Under the pieces are notes generated by a model. The model worked only from the letters and a program-made list of their open reading frames with translations. It was not told the DNA's origin and did not search any database. Below, piece by piece: positions 26,694-34,728 of a stretch of 64,000 bases of DNA. The DNA lies in the NCBI GenBank assembly GCA_963726405.1, contig CAVSCF010000009.1:1-64000 (forward strand), read 5' to 3'. The stretch's first letter is position 1. Every line of letters begins with the position of its first letter. Source of the stretch: JAOUJD01 sp963726405 (GTDB lineage: Bacteria > Pseudomonadota > Gammaproteobacteria > Burkholderiales > Burkholderiaceae_F). A program made the position numbers and the translations under genes.

Positions 26694-26926
26694 GGCGCCT
26701 AACTGCGGCGACCGCGCTGCGGGGCACCTCGACTCCGCGGAACTCGGCGGCGGGCGAACTGGGCCGGCAGCGTTACCTGCGGGCCTGCAGCTTTCGGGCT
26801 GGTGGTGCCGCGGTGGGACCTCCGTGCCTTCCGGCCGACGCCGTCTCGGCCCGCCGAGCCGGCGCAGCGACGCCCGCCGCCTGAGCTCCGCTCCGCGAGG
26901 CGCCCCACAGCGCGGTCGCCGCGCCG
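26694..26926. mobile_element. Inverted-repeat element 1 (about 230 bp, MITE-like)
   Basis: Ends at 26694-26756 and 26870-26926 are imperfect inverted copies about 55-60 bp long, with a shared core GCTGYGGGGCRCCTCG. The 113-bp middle has no gene. A near twin lies 48 bp away, and the two outer ends of the pair also match each other: 26716-26739 and 27161-27184 are inverted copies with one mismatch in 24. Confidence 0.6.
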
Positions 26927-26974
26927 AGCGGGTGGATGCGCCCAATCTCGGAAGGCAGCGTTGCCCCACCGCAC

Positions 26975-27196
26975 GGCGCCTGAGTGGGTTGTGGGGTGCC
27001 TCGCGGAGCGACCGTCAGGCGGCGGGCGTGCCATGCGCGCAAGGGCAGCGGGCCGGGTTACCGCAGCCGCAAGGCACGACTTCGCAATCACTACGTCGCC
27101 AATCGGAAGCCGAGTGCCCGCAGAGAGCTCCGCCTGCTGAAGAACGCCCGCCGCGACGGGCGCGGAGTCGAGGTACCCCGCAGCCCACTCAGGCGC
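26975..27196. mobile_element. Inverted-repeat element 2 (about 220 bp, MITE-like)
   Basis: Ends at 26975-27029 and 27144-27196 are inverted copies; the 114-bp middle is weakly similar to the reverse complement of element 1's middle (GTGCCTT-CGGC in common). The inner ends of the two elements pair over 40 bp (26870-26909 with 26990-27029, about 35 matches). No transposase is present. Confidence 0.6.
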
Positions 27197-27220
27197 AGGG
27201 GAGTCCGCGGGACTTCGTAC

Positions 27221-28039
27221 TCACGCCCGCAGCAAGTCGTTGATGCTCGTCTTCGCCCGCGTCTGCGCGTCGACCTTCTTGACGATCACGGCGCAGTACA
27301 GGCTGTACTTGCCGTCGGCCGAAGGCAGGTTGCCGGAGACCACGACCGAGCCCGCCGGGATGCGGCCGTAGCTCACTTCACCGGTCGCGCGGTCGTAGAT
27401 CTTGGTGCTTTGTCCGATGTAGACGCCCATCGAGATAACCGAGTTCTCTTCCACGATCACGCCTTCGACGACTTCCGAGCGGGCGCCGATGAAGCAGTTG
27501 TCCTCGATGATCGTCGGGTTCGCCTGCAGCGGCTCGAGCACGCCCCCGATCCCGACGCCGCCGGACAGGTGGACGTTCCTGCCGATCTGCGCGCACGAAC
27601 CGACGGTGGCCCAGGTGTCGACCATCGTGCCTTCGTCGACGTAGGCGCCGATGTTGACGTATGACGGCATCAGCACCGCGTTCTTCGCGATGTAGCTGCC
27701 GCGACGCGCGACCGCGGGCGGCACTACGCGCACGCCGGCGCGGGCGAAGCGCGCGGCGTCCCAGCCGGCGAACTTCGTCGGGACCTTGTCGTAGAACTGC
27801 GCGAAGCCTCCGGCGGGCATCGGCGTGTTGTCGTTCAGGCGGAAGGACAGCAGCACGGCCTTCTTCAACCACTGGTGCACGACCCACTGGCCGTCGCGCT
27901 TCTCCGCGACGCGCAGGTCGCCGGCATCGAGCCGATCGATCACGTCGTTGACGGCGGTGCGAAGGTCGGCGGGCGCGGCGGACGCGCTCAGGTTTGCCCG
28001 GTCTTCCCAGGCTTCGCTGATGGTTGATTCGAGGCTCAT
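27221..28039 (-). CDS. dapD: Tetrahydrodipicolinate N-succinyltransferase
   Basis: A 272-aa protein, the usual DapD length. It transfers succinyl from succinyl-CoA to tetrahydrodipicolinate in lysine and DAP synthesis. An N-terminal helical region (SLESTISEAWEDRANLSASA) precedes a left-handed beta-helix with hexapeptide repeats: MPSYVNIGAYVDEGTMVDTW, VGSCAQIG, HLSGGVGIGG. A trimer is expected. It follows dapC by 16 bp on the same strand. Confidence 0.96.
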   Translation of the reverse strand: MSLESTISEAWEDRANLSASAAPADLRTAVNDVIDRLDAGDLRVAEKRDGQWVVHQWLKKAVLLSFRLNDNTPMPAGGFAQFYDKVPTKFAGWDAARFARAGVRVVPPAVARRGSYIAKNAVLMPSYVNIGAYVDEGTMVDTWATVGSCAQIGRNVHLSGGVGIGGVLEPLQANPTIIEDNCFIGARSEVVEGVIVEENSVISMGVYIGQSTKIYDRATGEVSYGRIPAGSVVVSGNLPSADGKYSLYCAVIVKKVDAQTRAKTSINDLLRA

Positions 28040-28055
28040 GGATTTCTCGGTGTGG

Positions 28056-29240
28056 TCAGATGGTGAGAGAGGCGATGCGCGCGGCCGCCTCCGCCACTTC
28101 GGCGGGCGAGGCGACAAGCGCGATGCGCACGTGTCCGGCGCCGGGGTTGGCGCCGTCGACATCGCGCGACAGGTAGCTGCCGGGCAGGACGGTGACGTGC
28201 CGCTCGGCAAAGAGGCGGCGCGCGTACTCGGCGTCATCGATCGGGGTGGCGGCCCACAGGTAGAACGCTGCATCCGGCCGCTCGCACTTCAGCGTGCGCT
28301 GGATGACGGGCGTCGCCTGCGCGAATTTCGCGGCGTAGAGGCGGCGATTTTCGACGACGTGCGCCTCGTCGCGCCACGCCGTGGCGCTCGCAACCTGCAC
28401 CGCCGGGCTGAGCGCCGTCCCGTGGTACGTGCGGTACAGCAGGAATTGCTTCAGCACGGCCGCATCGCCGGCGACGAAGCCCGAACGCAATCCGGGAACG
28501 TTCGACCGCTTGGACAGGCTGGAGAACATCACGAGGCGTTCGAAGCGGTCGCGGCCGAGCCTTGTCGCCGCCTCGAGACCGCCGAGCGGCGCCTTGCCTT
28601 CCTCGAAGTAGATCTCCGAGTAGCACTCGTCGGACGCGATCACGAAGCCGTAGCGGTCGGACAGCTCGAACAGCGTCTTCCACTCTGGAAGGGTCATGAC
28701 GCGGCCTGTCGGATTGCCCGGCGTGCAGACGTAGACCAGTTGCACCCTGGACCACTCCTCGGGCCCGAGCCGGTCGAACTCCATGCGGTAGCCGTTGTCC
28801 GCCGTGGTGGGCAGGAAGACCGGACGCGCACCGGCGAGCAGGGCCGCGCCCTCGTAGATCTGATAGAAGGGATTCGGCGAGACGACCAGCGCGTCGCGGC
28901 GACGGTCCACAACAGCTTGCGCGAATGCGAAGAGCGCTTCGCGCGAGCCGGCCACCGGCAGCACCTGCGTGGCGGCATCGAGCGACGCGAGGCCGTAGCG
29001 TCGGCAGGCCCACGCCGCGATGGCTTCGCGCAACTCCGGCTGTCCGGCCGTGAGCGGATAACTCGCGATTCCCGGCAGCGCTTGCGCGAGCGCTTCGAGG
29101 ATGAATGGCGGCGTCGGGTGCTTCGGTTCGCCGATCGAAAGGTTGATCGGCGCCAGGTGCGCGGGCGGGGTGACGCCGGCGAAGAGCTGGCGCAGCCGCT
29201 CGAACGGATAGGGCTGCAGGCGTTGCAGGTCGGGGTTCAT
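28056..29240 (-). CDS. dapC: Succinyldiaminopimelate transaminase
   Basis: A 394-aa PLP aminotransferase, fold type I. INLSIGEPKHPTP is the N-terminal glycine loop, SPNPFYQIYEGAAL and CTPGNPTG contact the cofactor, and FSSLSKRSNVPGLRSGFV carries the Schiff-base lysine. The N-terminus (MNPDLQRLQPYPFERLRQLF) is characteristic of DapC in betaproteobacteria. It makes N-succinyl-DAP, the substrate of DapE, and lies directly upstream of dapD. Confidence 0.95.
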   Translation of the reverse strand: MNPDLQRLQPYPFERLRQLFAGVTPPAHLAPINLSIGEPKHPTPPFILEALAQALPGIASYPLTAGQPELREAIAAWACRRYGLASLDAATQVLPVAGSREALFAFAQAVVDRRRDALVVSPNPFYQIYEGAALLAGARPVFLPTTADNGYRMEFDRLGPEEWSRVQLVYVCTPGNPTGRVMTLPEWKTLFELSDRYGFVIASDECYSEIYFEEGKAPLGGLEAATRLGRDRFERLVMFSSLSKRSNVPGLRSGFVAGDAAVLKQFLLYRTYHGTALSPAVQVASATAWRDEAHVVENRRLYAAKFAQATPVIQRTLKCERPDAAFYLWAATPIDDAEYARRLFAERHVTVLPGSYLSRDVDGANPGAGHVRIALVASPAEVAEAAARIASLTI

Positions 29241-29253
29241 CGACGACGTCCGG

Positions 29254-29676
29254 TCAGCCGCGGGTGGGGCCGCCTTCGGTGCCCGGACGGGCGAGTTCGA
29301 TGTGCGGCGCGGGCTTCCAGCCTTTCTTGCGGTGCTCGGCGACGACCGTGGTGAAGATGCCGCCGCGCACGTACCACTTTGCGGTCAGCCGCATGAAGCG
29401 CGGCGCGAGGGCCTTGACGAGGTCGTCGAGGATGCGGTTGGTCACCGCCTCGTGAAAGACACCCTGGTCGCGGAACGACCACGTGTAGAGCTTCAGGCTC
29501 TTCAGTTCGACGTTGCGCTTGTCCGGGACGTAGTCCAGCACGAGCGTCGCGAAGTCGGGCTGGCCCGTCATGGGGCACAGGCACGTGAACTCGGGCACCT
29601 CGATGTGGACGAGGTAGTCGCGACCCGGGGCGGGATTGGGGAACGTCTCGACCAGCTGGCTGGGGCGGGATGGCAT
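29254..29676 (-). CDS. queF: NADPH-dependent 7-cyano-7-deazaguanine reductase
   Basis: A 140-aa single-domain QueF that reduces preQ0 to preQ1 in queuosine synthesis. PEFTCLCPMTGQPDF holds the catalytic Cys34 and Asp41; ELKSLKLYTWSFRDQG is the family signature, with FHEAV carrying the Glu that binds the base. Short-form length matches the YkvM type. It lies 13 bp before dapC on the same strand and probably shares its transcript. Confidence 0.96.
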   Translation of the reverse strand: MPSRPSQLVETFPNPAPGRDYLVHIEVPEFTCLCPMTGQPDFATLVLDYVPDKRNVELKSLKLYTWSFRDQGVFHEAVTNRILDDLVKALAPRFMRLTAKWYVRGGIFTTVVAEHRKKGWKPAPHIELARPGTEGGPTRG

Positions 29677-29740
29677 GAATTGGGGTCCCAGCGCGCGATG
29701 ACGGGGGGAAGAGAGGGGAAGAGAGCGAAAGTGCGCTGCT

Positions 29741-29746
29741 ATTATA
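29741..29746 (-). promoter_or_regulatory. Possible -10 box for queF-dapC-dapD
   Basis: TATAAT on the minus strand, 65 bp upstream of queF. No clear -35 box at the right distance, so weak. Confidence 0.3.
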
Positions 29747-29852
29747 CGAAGGCACTCAAAACACTCCCTGTGGACCGCGCGACAAAGACACCCATGGCAC
29801 GCGCCGTTCGCCTCACAGGGCCGTCGTAACCGTTCGGATTCCCGCTACTCAC

Positions 29853-32800
29853 GTGCGCCTTCGGCAGATCAAGCTCGCCGGGTTCAAGTCATTTGTCGAC
29901 CCCACCCAGATCGACGTTCCCGGCAGCCTCGTCGGCGTCGTCGGTCCCAATGGTTGCGGCAAGTCCAACGTCATCGACGCCGTGCGCTGGGTGCTCGGCG
30001 AGAGCAAGGCGGCGGAACTGCGCGGCGAATCGATGCAGGACGTCATCTTCAACGGCTCGGTGAACCGCAAGCCGGGCGGCCGCGCCAGCGTCGAACTGGT
30101 GTTCGACAACCACGAGGGCCGCATCGGCGGCGCGTGGGGCCAGTACTCGGAGATCTCCGTCAAGCGCGTGCTCACGCGCGATGGCACCTCGGCCTACTAC
30201 ATCAACAACCAGAACGTTCGCCGGCGCGACGTGCAGGACATGTTCCTCGGCACCGGGCTGGGGCCGCGCGCCTACGCGATCATCGGGCAGGGAATGATTT
30301 CCCGCATCGTCGAGGCGCGCCCCGAGGAACTGCGGATCTTCCTGGAGGAAGCCGCCGGCATCTCGAAGTACAAGGAACGCCGCCGCGAGACCGAGAACCG
30401 GCTCGCCGACACGCGCGACAACCTGACGCGCGTCGAAGATATCCTGCGCGAACTCGACGGCCAGATCGGCAAGCTCGAGCAGCAGGCCGAAGTGGCGCAG
30501 AAGTACCGGGGGCTGCAGGCGCAGCACGACGAGCAGCAGCAATTGCTGTGGCTCACACGCAAGCGCGAGGCAACGGCCGAGCAGCAGAAGGTGGCGCGCG
30601 ACATCGAAAGCCGCACCATCGCGCTGGAGGCCCACATCGCCGAACTTCGCAGCGCCGAGCGTGCGCTGGAGGAAGTGCGGGCGTCGCATTTCGCATCGAG
30701 CGACGCGGTGCACGAAGCGCAGGGCAGGCTCTTCCAGGTGAATGCGGAAGTGTCGCGACTCGAATCCGAGATCCGGATGATCGTCGACGGGCGGACGCGG
30801 CTGGCGACGCAGGTCGAGTCGCTGAAGGCGACGCGCGAGCGCCGGCTTCAGGAGCGCACCGAATTGCTGGCACGCGTCGAGGAACTGAGCCGCTCGATCG
30901 CCGACACCACGGAGCGGCTGGCCGAGTCCCGCCAGCGGGTCGCCGAGCACGAAGGCCGCCTGCCCGGATTCGAGCAAGCGTACGGAGCGGCGCGCGAGGC
31001 GATGACGGCGGCGCGCGCCGTCGCCGCGCAGGCCGAGCAGGCCATTGAAGCGGCAGCCTCCGAGCAGCGCAACCTCGACCGCCAACTGGTGGCGCTCGCG
31101 CAGCGTCGCGACCGCCTGAACGAAGAGCGCACGTCCATCGGCAGCCCGGACGAGGCGCGGCTCGCCGACCTGAAGGCCCAGGTGACGCGCCTGCAATCCG
31201 AACTGGCCACCGCGACCGCGGAGCAGCAGCGCTCGGAGCAGCAGGTCGCGGCAGGGATCGAGGAACGCTCCCGGCAACTCGACGCGCGCGTGAAGCAGAC
31301 CGAGGCGCTGACGCGCCTCGAGGCGCGTCTGGCGGCGTTGAAGCAGGTACAGGCCAACGTCGAGGCGAACGAGAAGCTCGATCCGTGGCTGCGTGGGCAG
31401 GGCCTCGAAGGACTGCCGCGCCTGTTCCGCAAGCTGTCGGTCGAGGCGGGCTGGGAAACCGCCTTCGAGGGCGTGCTGCGCGAGCGCGTCGAGAGCGTGG
31501 AGGTGGGCCGCCTCGACACGGTGGCCGGCCTCGCGGTCAACGCGCCGCCGGCGCGGGTCGCCTTCTATTCGACGTCCGCGGCCGTGGTGCGCGATGGCGG
31601 CCACATCCCGGGCTTCGGCCGACTCAGCGACCTGGTCCGCGGTCACGACGCCGCCCTCGCCGCGGTGCTGGCCGACTGGCTGGCCAACGTCTTCGTCGCG
31701 ACCGATCTCGCGACCGCGCTGGCCGCGCGGGACCAGTTGCCCCCGGGTGGGCAGTTCGTCGTCAAGGCGGGGCACCTGGTGTCCCGCTACGGCGTGCGTT
31801 TCTTCGCGGCGGACGACCAGAAGTCCGGCCTGCTTGCGCGCCGGCTCGAGATCGAGAACCTCGACAAGGAAATCCGTGCCCAGCGCCTGATCGTCGAGGA
31901 GGCGACGGGCGCCGTGGCGCGCGCGGAGGCGACGCTGCGCCACGCGCAGGAAAGCCAGGAGGCGTCGCGACGCGACGTCGAGCGCCTGCGCACGCAGCTG
32001 CACAGCGCGCAGATCGAGGCGGTGCGACTGGGCGAGCTGATCGATCGCGTCAGGCATCGCAGCGGGCAGATCGATGCCGAGCTCACCGAGATCGAGGCGA
32101 ACGACCGCGAACTGCGCAGCCAGCGTGGCGAAGCGGACGGCCGCTTCGAGCAGTTCGACGCCGAGCTGGCAACGCACCAGGAGAAGGTCGAGAACGCGCG
32201 CCTGGCGTACGAGCAGGCGGACCAGGCCCTGCGCGCGGCACGCGACGACCAGCGCACGCTCGAGTCGGCGCGGCAGCAGCTCGAGTTCACGCTGACGTCG
32301 AGCCGCGAGCGGCAGCTCGACGTGCAGCACGCGGCGGAAACCGCGGGCAGCGAGGCCGGGCGCCTGGAGGTCGACATCGCGGCGGCGACCGCCGAACTGG
32401 CCCGCCTCGACGACAGCGCCGCGCGCGCCGGTCTCGACACCTGGCTGTCGCAGCGCTCGAGCGCGGACGAGGGGCTGCGCGAGGCGCGCAGTCGCATGGA
32501 CGAGCTTGCGCAGCAGCTGAAGGCGACCGACGAGAAGCGCATGACGCTCGAGCGGGACGTGCAGCCGAAGCGCGACAAGGTCACCGAGCTGCAACTGAAG
32601 GAACAGGCCGCGCGCCTGTCCGCCGAGCAGTTCGCGCAGCAGCTGGCCGAGGCCCAGGCGGACGAGGCCGCCCTCGAGGCCCGGCTGACACCGCAGATGC
32701 GCGCCAACGCGCTGCAGGCCGAGATCACCCGCCTCGCCGAGGAAATCACGGCGCTGGGCGCGGTGAATCTCGCCGCGCTCGACGAGCTCACGACGTCCCG

Positions 32801-33374
32801 CGAGCGCAAGGCCTTCCTCGATGCCCAGTCCGCGGACCTGAGGGCGGCCATCACGACGCTCGAGGATGCGATCCGCAAGATCGACCGCGAGACCCGCGAG
32901 ATGCTGCAGCAGACCTTCGACCAGGTGAACGCGCAGTTCGGCCTGCTCTTCCCGACGCTGTTCGGCGGCGGCGAGGCGCGCCTGATCATGACCGGCGAGG
33001 AGATTCTCGATGCCGGCGTGCAGGTCATGGCGCAGCCGCCCGGCAAGCGCAACAGCACCATCCACCTGCTGTCCGGGGGCGAGAAGGCGCTGACGGCCAC
33101 TGCGCTGGTGTTCGCGCTGTTCAAGCTCAACCCCGCGCCGTTCTGCCTGCTCGACGAGGTCGACGCCCCGCTCGACGACGCCAACACCGACCGCTTCTGC
33201 CGGCTGGTGCAGTCGATGACCGACAACACGCAGTTCCTCTTCATCACGCACAACAAGATTGCGATGGAGATGGCGCAGCAGCTGATCGGCGTCACGATGC
33301 AGGAGCAGGGCGTCTCGCGCATCGTGGCGGTCGACATCGACAGCGCGGTGCGGCTCACGGCCGAGGCGGCGTAG
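29853..33374 (+). CDS. smc: Chromosome segregation protein SMC
   Basis: A 1173-aa SMC. The N-terminal head has Walker A VGPNGCGKSN near residue 30 and the Q-loop region; two long coiled coils (about 170-500 and 670-1000) flank a hinge around 510-650. The C-terminal head has LLSGGEKALTATALVFALF (signature) and CLLDEVDAPLDDANT (Walker B). It dimerises at the hinge and, with ScpA/ScpB, organises chromosomes. GTG 29853 gives the expected MRLRQIKLAGFKSFVDP start. zipA follows by 7 bp. Confidence 0.97.
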   Translation: MRLRQIKLAGFKSFVDPTQIDVPGSLVGVVGPNGCGKSNVIDAVRWVLGESKAAELRGESMQDVIFNGSVNRKPGGRASVELVFDNHEGRIGGAWGQYSEISVKRVLTRDGTSAYYINNQNVRRRDVQDMFLGTGLGPRAYAIIGQGMISRIVEARPEELRIFLEEAAGISKYKERRRETENRLADTRDNLTRVEDILRELDGQIGKLEQQAEVAQKYRGLQAQHDEQQQLLWLTRKREATAEQQKVARDIESRTIALEAHIAELRSAERALEEVRASHFASSDAVHEAQGRLFQVNAEVSRLESEIRMIVDGRTRLATQVESLKATRERRLQERTELLARVEELSRSIADTTERLAESRQRVAEHEGRLPGFEQAYGAAREAMTAARAVAAQAEQAIEAAASEQRNLDRQLVALAQRRDRLNEERTSIGSPDEARLADLKAQVTRLQSELATATAEQQRSEQQVAAGIEERSRQLDARVKQTEALTRLEARLAALKQVQANVEANEKLDPWLRGQGLEGLPRLFRKLSVEAGWETAFEGVLRERVESVEVGRLDTVAGLAVNAPPARVAFYSTSAAVVRDGGHIPGFGRLSDLVRGHDAALAAVLADWLANVFVATDLATALAARDQLPPGGQFVVKAGHLVSRYGVRFFAADDQKSGLLARRLEIENLDKEIRAQRLIVEEATGAVARAEATLRHAQESQEASRRDVERLRTQLHSAQIEAVRLGELIDRVRHRSGQIDAELTEIEANDRELRSQRGEADGRFEQFDAELATHQEKVENARLAYEQADQALRAARDDQRTLESARQQLEFTLTSSRERQLDVQHAAETAGSEAGRLEVDIAAATAELARLDDSAARAGLDTWLSQRSSADEGLREARSRMDELAQQLKATDEKRMTLERDVQPKRDKVTELQLKEQAARLSAEQFAQQLAEAQADEAALEARLTPQMRANALQAEITRLAEEITALGAVNLAALDELTTSRERKAFLDAQSADLRAAITTLEDAIRKIDRETREMLQQTFDQVNAQFGLLFPTLFGGGEARLIMTGEEILDAGVQVMAQPPGKRNSTIHLLSGGEKALTATALVFALFKLNPAPFCLLDEVDAPLDDANTDRFCRLVQSMTDNTQFLFITHNKIAMEMAQQLIGVTMQEQGVSRIVAVDIDSAVRLTAEAA

Positions 33375-33381
33375 CCACGCC

Positions 33382-34461
33382 ATGAACAATCTCCACGTCG
33401 TGCTGCTGGCGATCGGCGCGGTCCTGCTGGTGGCGCTGTTCGCCTACAACAAGTGGCAGGAGCGTCAGGCGCTCAAGCGCATGGATGCGTCGATGCGACA
33501 GGGCGTCGGCGACGCGCTGCTGGGAGAAACGCTGCCACGCCGGACGGCCGCGCGCATCGAGCCGAGGCTCGATGGCGGTGAGGGTGCGGCGCCGGCCGAG
33601 GCGCAGGGCCACGCGGATTCCGCCGAACCGACGGACCTCGTGGCGCCGCCGGGCGCTCCCCACGTGGACGGCTGGGCCGAAGATCCGTTGCTCGACTTCG
33701 TGCTCGAACTGCGTTGCAGCCACGCCTTCGACGGTGTCGCCGCGCTCGAGGCGCGCGCGCAGCTCGACCGCCTCGCGCTGCCGCTGCCGACGCACCTCGC
33801 GGTGTGGGATCCGAGGGCGCAGCACTGGACGGCGCCCGACCGCTTCGGCTTCTACTCGGAGGTGCTGGCCTCGGTGCAGATGGCCACGCGGCGGCAGATG
33901 CTGAGCGAGATCGAGGCTTCGCGCTTCGTCTCGGCCGTGCAGCAGATCGCGCTCACGATCGACGCCGACTTCGACGCGCCGGAAATGGGCCGGCTCGTCG
34001 CGCAGGCCTCGGAGCTCGACGCGCTGTGCGCGCGGTTCGACGTGCAGATCACCTTGACGCTGGAGGCTCAGGGCGGCCCGATGGACGGGGCGGTCGTCCA
34101 GGCCGCTGCCGAGGACGCGGGCTTCGCGGCGGGGGTTCCCGGGCAGTGGCAGAAGCGCGACGCCCAGGGACGTCTCCTGTCCACACTCACGGCGGCCTCG
34201 CTCCTTGCCGACCGGCTGGCACTCACGCTCGACGTGCCTCTCGCGCCGGGCGACAGCAGTGCGCTGGCCGCACTGTTCACCGCCGCGCATCAGCTCGCCG
34301 CGCGCCTGAATGCACGCATCGTCGACGACAACGGCCGTCCGGTGGACGCCAACGCGCAGGGCACCATCGGCGCCGAACTCGAGAAGCTGTACGAGGAGAT
34401 GCGCGCGGCCGGCATCGAGCCCGGCGGACCGCGCGCGCAGCGCCTCTACGCGGTCGCCTAG
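33382..34461 (+). CDS. zipA: Cell division protein ZipA
   Basis: A 359-aa protein with an N-terminal membrane anchor (VVLLAIGAVLLVALFAYNKW), a variable Pro/Glu/Ala linker to about residue 90, and a C-terminal FtsZ-binding domain (about 210-340) with LLADRLALTLDVPLAPGD. ZipA tethers FtsZ to the membrane. The gene sits between smc and ligA, the usual neighbourhood. Its TAG stop is made of a target-site TA and the first G of a MITE; without the insertion it would end in TAA overlapping the ligA ATG. Confidence 0.88.
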   Translation: MNNLHVVLLAIGAVLLVALFAYNKWQERQALKRMDASMRQGVGDALLGETLPRRTAARIEPRLDGGEGAAPAEAQGHADSAEPTDLVAPPGAPHVDGWAEDPLLDFVLELRCSHAFDGVAALEARAQLDRLALPLPTHLAVWDPRAQHWTAPDRFGFYSEVLASVQMATRRQMLSEIEASRFVSAVQQIALTIDADFDAPEMGRLVAQASELDALCARFDVQITLTLEAQGGPMDGAVVQAAAEDAGFAAGVPGQWQKRDAQGRLLSTLTAASLLADRLALTLDVPLAPGDSSALAALFTAAHQLAARLNARIVDDNGRPVDANAQGTIGAELEKLYEEMRAAGIEPGGPRAQRLYAVA

Positions 34462-34726
34462 GGCCTGTTAACGCTTGGATCGCACATGCGTGACCTCCAG
34501 AACGTTCGCAATCTAGGCGCGCTGCCGCTGGCAGGGCGGCTCCCTGTCAAGGCAGCGCAACGACGAGTGCGGGCGTTCTGGAGGATCACCCTTCGGGCCG
34601 GGCCTTGGCGGGCCGCGCAGCGTTGTTGCGGCTCCTCGCCTTGCATCAGCAATGGTCTCGTCGCCGCGCCTAGCTGCGCGGCCCGCCAAGACCCGGCGCA
34701 TGCGCGCGCCAAGCGTTAGCAGGCCC
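34461..34726. mobile_element. MITE, 266 bp, TA target duplication, between zipA and ligA
   Basis: Terminal inverted repeats of 18 bp, GGGCCTGTTAACGCTTGG (34461-34478) and its complement at 34709-34726, with one mismatch. TA lies on both sides (34459-34460, 34727-34728), as for IS630/Tc1-mariner-type insertions. The interior folds into two hairpins: 34494-34504 with 34574-34584, containing 34519-34526 with 34551-34558; and an 18-bp perfect stem 34604-34621 with 34673-34690. No coding capacity. Confidence 0.8.
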
Positions 34727-34728
34727 TA

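Noticed and set aside
26699..27243. Several overlapping Arg/Pro/Gly-rich frames between pilU and dapD
   Set aside because: They are the inverted-repeat elements read as protein in different frames; composition is that of random GC-rich DNA.
29889..33389. A 1166-codon open frame antisense to smc
   Set aside because: It mirrors smc codon for codon in a GC-rich genome; the smc frame has all SMC motifs and the antisense product has none.
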